From contig NZ_JABSOE010000054.1 of NCBI RefSeq assembly GCF_013618865.1, forward strand, positions 1 to 35,098: 35,098 bases of DNA, written 5' to 3'. The DNA is from Phocaeicola faecicola. GTDB taxonomy: Bacteria; Bacteroidota; Bacteroidia; Bacteroidales; Bacteroidaceae. A model generated the notes under the pieces. It was given only the letters and a program-made list of their open reading frames with translations, was not told the DNA's origin and did not search any database. This document shows positions 24,171 through 31,454 of this stretch, one piece after another; within the stretch, counting starts at the first letter, position 1; every line of letters begins with the position of its first letter. Position numbers and translations under genes: made by a program.

Positions 24171-26372
24171 TTATAAACTTAATCTTTTGATTGTCTGTTC
24201 AAGCTCTGCTTTTAAATCTTCCGGAAGATTGGCTGTTTGTTGCATCTTCTTTATTTCTTCAAGAATGTGTGGCCGTTGTACAGAATTAGTAAACCAACCT
24301 AATGCTTCGGCCATTACTACACGTACTTCCTGTGGATTACCGGCATCACGAATTACATTCAAATAATCATCCACGTGGAAATGGAATGTATAGTTACGCA
24401 CATTGCGGATTGCACTGATACGTTTTGCTTCCGGTGCAGCTACATCCATCAAGGTCTGATGGACTTTTGCCTCTTGTACAAACATTCTTTCCAGGCTTCT
24501 TAGTAATCGTTTTTTCTCTTCGTTTTCATTCAAACGGTCAACTTTTGCATAAAAGTCTTCTATTGTCTTTTCTACTTTCTCTTTCGGATAAAGGCTTAAA
24601 GCCTTGTTGGCACTCATTTGTACGCGTAAGCGTTCATTATGTTCGACCAATGCTTCCACAATAGCGGGCAATAAGGAATCGTCACCTACAAATCCAGCAT
24701 AAATGGCACTTTGGCGAGCTACCATTTCATAAGTATCGTTCAAACCTTCGCGTAATGCTTCGATGAAGTTGTCGTCCTGATAACGGCTCAACAACTTGAT
24801 AGCTTCCATACGAACCGTATTGAAGCCACTTTCCCGGTACTTCTTCAGGAGCAACGGAGATAATTCCTTTTGGGTATCGGCGTCAGCCAGCATACGCATG
24901 GCCAAACTTTGTACATCAGCGTATGGGCTGTTTAACAAATTCTTCCAATAGGCTTTGTCATCTTTGTGTATTGTTATATCGGTACTTAAAGTATTGGCTT
25001 CGATAGGAGCAAAACGGAAAGTGGGATCACCAAACAAATGACCTTCAAGTGATACGATTAGCTTATTGTATTGCCCGGCTCGTACACCATGGGACAACAA
25101 ACCAATCATTTCAATAGTCCAGCGGTCTTGCAATACGTTACGGGTATTTCCTTGTGCTACTAATGTCTGACCGTCATTAAAGATATATTGTCCTGCTATA
25201 TAGTCGTTTTCGTGAAAAGAACCGTTGTAGCACGCATCAAACATTATCATCTTCGGATTAGTGGAAAGATTTCTCTTCATTAAATCTTCCGTTACGATAC
25301 GTTCATCAGCGTAGTGAAGAGAGTCTGCTTCCCAGAACTTAGGATTGTCCAGGTCTTTAAAAAACACCTCATTCACTTGTCGTTTTTCCTGCATCTGAAT
25401 ACGTAAGGTGTCTTTGTCACGTTTTCCAACATGGGACATGACTGCATTATAAAGTGTACTCTTCAACATTTTATAACGATTATTGAAATCAGTGCATGCC
25501 AATTCATCATTAATAAGCTGCCCTGTTGGCATTCCATGTTCATGAAACATAAATAAGTCAAGGTCCTTTCGTTGCAATTCGCTGAATAACTTATATTTCA
25601 TAGGGTGTTTCATTCGGAAGTTCCAATGTTTGAATCCCATTTGACGACCAAAAGCTAATGGAAAGTTCTCCATATAAGCTTTTTCGTCATCCATCCATAC
25701 AATCAGGCAATCGGAATTGTAAGAAGCACCATTGAATGAGAATACCCGATCTAATTGATTATGCTTATCTGCCTTGGCAGCAGCAGCTTTCTTCAGATAT
25801 GAGGCAATGGCCGCATATTTATCCCCTTCCTTTTTTTCCGGATACTTGATACGAGCTGAATAGAAAGTAGGATTTAGCCGCTGGGGACTGTCTTCTGTCA
25901 ATTTGTAGTAGAAATGCTGATGATTTACTGAGTCTTGCCTGATGAACTCAAACTTTAAGTTCAGATCATCATAAAAGCGGTCGGTAGGTACGGAAGACTG
26001 ATCCCAAGGAAAGGCTTTCTCATTCATTTTGAATGCAGTAGTCATGTGTTGCGCATTACGTACCAATGCGACAGGCACATCGCCGATTAAAACCAGACCT
26101 TCCAATGAAGGGCATTCTTGATATGTTTTGATGATTATCTGTTTGACTTGATCTGGATTTTGCCAGTCACCGCTGATCAGATAAGTTGCCAAACCATCAT
26201 CTTCAACCGCAGTTTTGTACTGATGCATGGCATCTTTGGTATTTGCATAAGTTTGGTTATCTGTTATGATAGCAAAAGCGGTAGGTTGTTTGACCAATGG
26301 CTTTATGACTGTTGTTTGTGCATTTCCTGCCAATGGCAAAAGAAATGCCAGATATATTATTTTTTTAATCAT
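24171..26372 (-). CDS. C25 (gingipain)-like caspase-fold peptidase with HEAT repeats, second paralog
   Basis: The start is put at the ATG at 26372; the upstream in-frame codon at 26378 is TTG directly abutting the previous stop. The 733-residue product has a signal peptide (ending GNAQ), LVLIGDVPVALVRNAQHM, SVPTDRFYDDL, YSARIKYP, HEHG with His279, DACYNGSF with Cys381 and FGDPTFRF near 447-454, then HEAT-like repeats to the C-terminus (for example LREGLNDTYEMVARQSAIYA). All parts of the putative His-Cys dyad are intact. It is clearly homologous to both neighbouring proteins over its full length, so the trio arose by tandem duplication. It is probably periplasmic, and the substrate is unknown. 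Confidence 0.83.
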   Translation of the reverse strand: MIKKIIYLAFLLPLAGNAQTTVIKPLVKQPTAFAIITDNQTYANTKDAMHQYKTAVEDDGLATYLISGDWQNPDQVKQIIIKTYQECPSLEGLVLIGDVPVALVRNAQHMTTAFKMNEKAFPWDQSSVPTDRFYDDLNLKFEFIRQDSVNHQHFYYKLTEDSPQRLNPTFYSARIKYPEKKEGDKYAAIASYLKKAAAAKADKHNQLDRVFSFNGASYNSDCLIVWMDDEKAYMENFPLAFGRQMGFKHWNFRMKHPMKYKLFSELQRKDLDLFMFHEHGMPTGQLINDELACTDFNNRYKMLKSTLYNAVMSHVGKRDKDTLRIQMQEKRQVNEVFFKDLDNPKFWEADSLHYADERIVTEDLMKRNLSTNPKMIMFDACYNGSFHENDYIAGQYIFNDGQTLVAQGNTRNVLQDRWTIEMIGLLSHGVRAGQYNKLIVSLEGHLFGDPTFRFAPIEANTLSTDITIHKDDKAYWKNLLNSPYADVQSLAMRMLADADTQKELSPLLLKKYRESGFNTVRMEAIKLLSRYQDDNFIEALREGLNDTYEMVARQSAIYAGFVGDDSLLPAIVEALVEHNERLRVQMSANKALSLYPKEKVEKTIEDFYAKVDRLNENEEKKRLLRSLERMFVQEAKVHQTLMDVAAPEAKRISAIRNVRNYTFHFHVDDYLNVIRDAGNPQEVRVVMAEALGWFTNSVQRPHILEEIKKMQQTANLPEDLKAELEQTIKRLSL

Positions 26373-26378
26373 GGCCAA

Positions 26379-28553
26379 TTAATTTTTAAGTCTGTAATAT
26401 GTACGGTCGGCTTCTTCACGAAGGTTCTCGGATAAGCTCTTATCTTTTCTCAGTTGATCGCATACCCGAAGGATGTCAGGCTTCCGATAAGAATGAGTGA
26501 ACCAAGCAAAAGCCTCCAATAAACAGGTTTTTAGCTTTTCACTTTCACTGGAGTCGGTAAGTAAAGCCAAGAGGCCGTCTACACAGGCATGTGCCATATG
26601 ATTTTTCAGAGAATTGCAATAAAGGATGCGCCAACGTTCGGAAGTTTCTTTGCTTAATAACTCTTTTTGCATGCTACGACTATTATTGGCATTCTCCAAA
26701 ACCTTACGCATCTCCTCCTTGTCTTGCAACACATAGGTCTCAGCCATTACTTTATCAATTGCCGCCTGTACGGCTGCCTGATCAAAGACTTGAAGCCCCA
26801 AACTCACATTAAATGCCACACGCTCGGATAGGTTGTCTTCTACATAGGCTTTGATTTGCGGATAAACATACTCGTTCAGTCCCACATGTTGCATCATACG
26901 AACAGAGGTGCGACGAATAAATTCATAGGAATCCGTAATGGCCAAGTGTAAGACTTCCCGGAAGTTTTTGTCACTAATCTTCTCAAGCAATGCCAAGCAG
27001 GTGAAACGTACCATCATGAACGAGGAAGTTTCAAAAGTTTTTCTTAATAAATCAGAAATACCCGGATAGTCATTGCGATAAAGGTTGTGCAAAGCAAAAT
27101 TCTGTATGTCGGCATAGGGCGACTGTAATAACTCCAACATGCGGGACTCGCTATATGGTTCTTTGAACAAAGCATTGGCATCTACCTCATTGATAGAATG
27201 AAAACGTAGAGTAGGGTCACCGGTAATGTGCGATTCGAGAATATTCGTCAATTTAGCCCATTGCCCCACTCGTGCTCCCATACCTAACAGGCCGAGCATT
27301 TCGTTTGCCATTTTATCTTGCAGTACATTGACTGAATTGGCAAAAGTAGTTACGCATTTTCCTTCCGACATGATATAACGTCCGGCAATGTAATCTTTTT
27401 CCCGGAAATCACCATTATAGCATGCATCGAAAATTACCATACGGCTATTAGGCTTAAACTCTGTAACTTCCGACAGGATAATACCGGTGCGCAGGTCTAG
27501 TAAAGAATCTTCTGCAATTACTTTGGGATCATCATAGCCTGCAATCCAAGTAGTGTCCAAACCGTATGTGTTTTTCATCATATCCAGCATTTCGTCGAAA
27601 GACTTTTTGTTGTTTTGCTTTCTACGCGCTAAACCACGATAATAGTACTTCATTGCATCTACATGAGCATTCCACCTATTAGTAGCGGGACTACCGGAAA
27701 GATATTGACGTTCGGGCATACCATGCTCATGAAAAATAGACAAGTCCAGATCTGTGCGTTTCAGCATATTAATGACATCGTCCTTGGGATAATCGCTGAA
27801 ATTATAACGGATGAAACGGGCCCGTCCCTCTTTATCGAATACGCCCGGCATTTGTTCGCGAATAGTAAAGGTTTCCGGTGTCCATGCAGTCAATGAGTTA
27901 GAGTAAGAGCCATCACCTGTATAGGAGAAGAATTGGTCTAATTTATTGTTTATCTGGTGCTCAGCCACCACTTTTTTAAAATAGCGGCTGATTTGCGCAT
28001 GCGGTTCTTCGCCGTTATCAACAGCTTTGACACGTGCAGAATATATGTCACACCGAATTTGCTGTGGAGATTTTATAGCCAAATTATAATAGAAGAAATT
28101 ATTTTCGACACTGTCCTGTTTCAAAAAATCGAATTGTAGGTCGAAATCATCGTAGAAACGGTCGCTGGGCACTGAAGAATCTCTCCAGTCATTGTTTTTC
28201 TCATCCATTTTAAAAGCGGAAGTCATATGCTGGGCTTTGCGGAGCATTGGAATAGGGATATCACCGACAAATACCACTCCTTCCAATTTATCCTTTTTGT
28301 AGAGTTTAACAATAACTTTCTTTACATCTTCCGGTTTATTCCATTCATTGTATACGATGAACGTAGGCAACCCTTCCTTTCCTAGAATCTCCTGATAGGC
28401 TTTAAGCTCGGCTTCACAAGCCTGAAATGTCCCTTTATCTGTAATTACAGCAAAAGAGGTGTCCTTTACTTTCACAGCCGGTTTAACAAATGTCTGTGCC
28501 CGCAGAGATAATATGCTGCAGAGCATCAAACTTCCAGTTATTAATTTACGCAT
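26379..28553 (-). CDS. C25 (gingipain)-like caspase-fold peptidase with HEAT repeats, first paralog
   Basis: The 724-residue protein has a signal peptide ending SLRAQ (20), the C25-like sequence VVFVGDIPIPML (93-104), SVPSDRFYDDFD (127-138), YSARVKAV, FHEHGMP with His277, IFDACYNGDF with Cys378, and TGDPTLRF (444-451). From about 470 to the end it is built of helical pairs of HEAT type, such as LHLAITDSYEFIRRTSVRM. In gingipains the His-Gly and Cys residues at these relative positions form the catalytic dyad; here the dyad is inferred. It follows the barrel gene by 30 bp and abuts the second paralog. The HEAT domain may bind protein partners such as the barrel or lipoprotein of the same operon. 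The substrate is not deducible from the sequence. Confidence 0.83.
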   Translation of the reverse strand: MRKLITGSLMLCSILSLRAQTFVKPAVKVKDTSFAVITDKGTFQACEAELKAYQEILGKEGLPTFIVYNEWNKPEDVKKVIVKLYKKDKLEGVVFVGDIPIPMLRKAQHMTSAFKMDEKNNDWRDSSVPSDRFYDDFDLQFDFLKQDSVENNFFYYNLAIKSPQQIRCDIYSARVKAVDNGEEPHAQISRYFKKVVAEHQINNKLDQFFSYTGDGSYSNSLTAWTPETFTIREQMPGVFDKEGRARFIRYNFSDYPKDDVINMLKRTDLDLSIFHEHGMPERQYLSGSPATNRWNAHVDAMKYYYRGLARRKQNNKKSFDEMLDMMKNTYGLDTTWIAGYDDPKVIAEDSLLDLRTGIILSEVTEFKPNSRMVIFDACYNGDFREKDYIAGRYIMSEGKCVTTFANSVNVLQDKMANEMLGLLGMGARVGQWAKLTNILESHITGDPTLRFHSINEVDANALFKEPYSESRMLELLQSPYADIQNFALHNLYRNDYPGISDLLRKTFETSSFMMVRFTCLALLEKISDKNFREVLHLAITDSYEFIRRTSVRMMQHVGLNEYVYPQIKAYVEDNLSERVAFNVSLGLQVFDQAAVQAAIDKVMAETYVLQDKEEMRKVLENANNSRSMQKELLSKETSERWRILYCNSLKNHMAHACVDGLLALLTDSSESEKLKTCLLEAFAWFTHSYRKPDILRVCDQLRKDKSLSENLREEADRTYYRLKN

Positions 28554-28583
28554 GTTTTGTAATATAGATTTCGTTATGTAGCA

Positions 28584-30146
28584 TTAAAAATTACATCCTA
28601 AACTTATCGATAAATGAGTACGCCCATCATAATCATAGTCAGAGGTATTTACACGATCGAATACAACTTTTGCAAATAAGTTCATACGTCTGTTTTCTCT
28701 GACTTGTTGCGAATACGTTATCGACCCGCCAATACGATAGTAATCACAGGTATAATAATTAGTCAGCCCTTGTTGTAATTCGGTTACAGTTGGATAGTCT
28801 GCATGGCTGCCACCATATACATATTCACCTCCCAGATTATTGTTATACGCAACATGAACATCTATTAAAAGCCTGCGATTCAAACTATTGCCTAAAACAA
28901 AATTTTTTTTGCCACCTAAGCCTAAAGATAAATTTTCTGCATTCTGTACAGAATTAGGCATTAAATATTCATCGTCTTGCTTGGTATAATTCACATTTAA
29001 TTCTGCTTTCCAACTATATTCATTCCCGCGGTTTCTGCTTAATGCATAATTAAGAGAAGCGGTTTGTGCCTTGTACGTAGAACGGATGTTATTATATAAT
29101 TCCACCCAGCCACTTTGTGATTCAGAGTTATCGCGTTGAGAAATATACTGAATACCATCGATGTTACGATTTGTATATGTGGTTCTCATATAATTGGTAT
29201 AGTCCTTTCCTTCCTGAATCATCGTTAAAGAAACATGAGCAGTTTTATCTTTTACACCGGCTATTTTTTTAGGAGTCGTATAGCTCTGCTGAACAGTTTC
29301 CGCTTTTACATCGTAACTGCCCTCAAGCAGTAAATTGAAAGAGGGCATACTGAAGTTGTACTGGAGAGCTCCACCGAAACGGTCTCCAATATAATTGCTG
29401 GTTACACCGCTGCCTATTCCTTTTATGGCTGTTCCCAAACCGTATAATATATAATAGTCCTGATCCACATAAGAGTTGACATTACTCATTCTTGAGTCTT
29501 CCTTGATAGAACTATACTTGAAACTTGCACCAAACTTGTGTGAATTATTCAACTTGTAAGTAATCCCCGGCGTCAGTCCCAGCGTATAAAAACGGGTATC
29601 CACACGCGGGTCGCGCTGTTTGGCAGCTAATGTAGCTACATAATTACCTTCCAACCCCAATGCCCAATGATTACCAAGTAAAGGAGTAGCTGCACGAAAC
29701 TTCAGATCGTAATATTGATTTCTCCATTTACTTAAGTGCTGGTCTGCGACATAGTAAGGCATTCCCCTGAATGGATCGGCAATGGAGGCGTTATATCCGG
29801 CATCTGTCAGATTTTTTTGTGCAAAATTAAATGCTCCCCACACATATGCATTTTTCAGATTGATAAAGCCTTCACTGGATACACCTACGATAGCCTCTTT
29901 CTGCCCCTCTTGCGGACGGCAATAGTTTCCGTCCTGTAAGTCATATCCCAATATAACATTCGAATAATTCTGAATATCATCGAATGGCATACCGGCAGCA
30001 TTCTGTGAATGAGACCATAGTCGTCTTGTTTTCAATTGTTCCATAGCGGCGGGAGAGAAGCCCTGTGCCGCTCCCACCATACTTACAAGGCAGGCTATCA
30101 TTACCAGCAGGCAGCTTTTCATATAGTTCATATATTGTTTTTTCAT
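28584..30146 (-). CDS. Outer-membrane beta-barrel protein, DUF6850-like
   Basis: The 520-residue protein has a signal peptide (cleavage after about residue 27, GAAQ) and then long runs of alternating polar and aromatic residues with short turns, the pattern of an outer-membrane barrel: for example YYDLKFRAATPLLGNHWALG, FGASFKYSSIK and YYRIGGSITYSQQV. It ends in Phe (SISLGCNF), the usual barrel-assembly signal. It resembles DUF6850-type barrel proteins, which are uncharacterised. It lies between the DUF4876 lipoprotein gene (23 bp) and the first peptidase gene (30 bp), so it is probably made together with them. A channel or a surface scaffold for the operon's proteins are both possible. ATGs at residues 6 and 9 are alternative starts. 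Confidence 0.75.
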   Translation of the reverse strand: MKKQYMNYMKSCLLVMIACLVSMVGAAQGFSPAAMEQLKTRRLWSHSQNAAGMPFDDIQNYSNVILGYDLQDGNYCRPQEGQKEAIVGVSSEGFINLKNAYVWGAFNFAQKNLTDAGYNASIADPFRGMPYYVADQHLSKWRNQYYDLKFRAATPLLGNHWALGLEGNYVATLAAKQRDPRVDTRFYTLGLTPGITYKLNNSHKFGASFKYSSIKEDSRMSNVNSYVDQDYYILYGLGTAIKGIGSGVTSNYIGDRFGGALQYNFSMPSFNLLLEGSYDVKAETVQQSYTTPKKIAGVKDKTAHVSLTMIQEGKDYTNYMRTTYTNRNIDGIQYISQRDNSESQSGWVELYNNIRSTYKAQTASLNYALSRNRGNEYSWKAELNVNYTKQDDEYLMPNSVQNAENLSLGLGGKKNFVLGNSLNRRLLIDVHVAYNNNLGGEYVYGGSHADYPTVTELQQGLTNYYTCDYYRIGGSITYSQQVRENRRMNLFAKVVFDRVNTSDYDYDGRTHLSISLGCNF

Positions 30147-30169
30147 TGTTCTGTCTTTTTAGTTAATTA

Positions 30170-31441
30170 TTACAATGTGTGATTCCATGAAGGCATTTTT
30201 GCTCCATTACGACGCATTACAGGAACAACGCCACGTTCAAAGTCATCCGTACTGTTGTTTGTATCCTGATATATATATGTACCTGTTTCTTCGCGAATAA
30301 TAGGATTACCTTCTTCGTCTGTGGACAATTTGCGAGCAATACCTAAACCGCAATAAGTAGCTCCTACCCAAGTAATACCTGCATCAAGTACACCGGGGAC
30401 ACGTTTTGCATTCATCTTTGACTCATTGTTTACTGCTTCAACAGCATCCAATACATATTTAATAGGTATTTTTGCATAATAAACATTGCTGTTCGGTTTG
30501 CTAAGATCTGTTGTCTTCATATTTTCATCGTTGACCGGATCCCAAGCTTCTCCTTCAGGAACACGAAAAATCACATAAGCACCTCCGAATACGGATGTCA
30601 AATATTGTGGTATACTTCCCATCTCTGCTTTTCCTTGGTAGAAAACATGTTGCATATCATAAGCTGCCTGGTCAGGGAAGTTTGGATTATTCATATTAAA
30701 CTCAAACTCAGAACTACTGCCGTCTATAGGACTTTGAGGGTTATAGATGTCCAACTGATGGTTAGCGGCAAATTGAGAAATGATGCAAGATTCACCTGGC
30801 GCTAACGGATATTCGGTTCCATTTCCTGGAAATTTCCACACACGTTCTCCATATGCATAATTATTACCGTCCGCTTCCGGCCAAATAGGTAATTTAGTGG
30901 TAGCTGTACCCGGAGTTAAATTTGCGAAATAAATACCGTCCAAATACAAAATGTCAGCAGAGTTATTGTATATCTCATAGAACTGGTCTCGGAAATAGAC
31001 TCCTCCTTTTTCCGGACGGCTACCGCAATAATAAATCTCCTTGAATATTAATGGGCTCACTTTAAGCCCTTGTACTTCAATATTCAATGCGCTACCATGC
31101 TTAAATAATGCCGCATTTACAGAATTGCCATTGATGTAGTATTCATTGTTTTCTGTATCGATCGCTGTACCGGATACTGTTACCGAATAAATTCCGGGGA
31201 TAATTCCGTCAACTTTCACACTATTATCAGTTACTTCTTTTACATAATGTAAATCTTCATCGTAATTGTCGAACTTTACAGTCAGATCTTTCAGTGTGGA
31301 TATATTTTCAACGGTAATATCCAAATATACATCCACTGTGATAGGATTCACTTCTGCTGTGCCAGACATGTCCCTGAACGAATCGCATCCTATCAAAAGG
31401 GTACTTGCCAATGTAAACAAATATATTAAATATTTTTTCAT
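30170..31441 (-). CDS. DUF4876 lipoprotein with lamin-tail-like region
   Basis: The 423-residue protein has a lipoprotein signal with lipobox LIGC (Cys19). Residues about 30-130 form an immunoglobulin/carboxypeptidase-regulatory-like beta-sandwich (DGIIPGIYSVTVSGTA). From about 133 it has FKEIYYCGS, then QFYEIYNNSADILYLDGIYF, the form of the lamin-tail domain seen in DUF4876. The remainder includes LAPGESCIISQFA and the conserved GATYCGLGIARKL. As in SusD-type systems a lipoprotein placed 13 bp after its TonB-dependent receptor gene is likely to be a surface ligand-binding partner, but this is not a SusD homolog. I see no clear acidic lipoprotein-export signal after the Cys, so surface exposure is a guess. 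Confidence 0.78.
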   Translation of the reverse strand: MKKYLIYLFTLASTLLIGCDSFRDMSGTAEVNPITVDVYLDITVENISTLKDLTVKFDNYDEDLHYVKEVTDNSVKVDGIIPGIYSVTVSGTAIDTENNEYYINGNSVNAALFKHGSALNIEVQGLKVSPLIFKEIYYCGSRPEKGGVYFRDQFYEIYNNSADILYLDGIYFANLTPGTATTKLPIWPEADGNNYAYGERVWKFPGNGTEYPLAPGESCIISQFAANHQLDIYNPQSPIDGSSSEFEFNMNNPNFPDQAAYDMQHVFYQGKAEMGSIPQYLTSVFGGAYVIFRVPEGEAWDPVNDENMKTTDLSKPNSNVYYAKIPIKYVLDAVEAVNNESKMNAKRVPGVLDAGITWVGATYCGLGIARKLSTDEEGNPIIREETGTYIYQDTNNSTDDFERGVVPVMRRNGAKMPSWNHTL

Positions 31442-31454
31442 AACTTCCTAAACA

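Noticed and set aside
21976..28553. Reading the three paralogs as type IX-secreted gingipains
   Set aside because: No C-terminal secretion domain is seen; the C-termini are HEAT-like helices and the only export signal is N-terminal.
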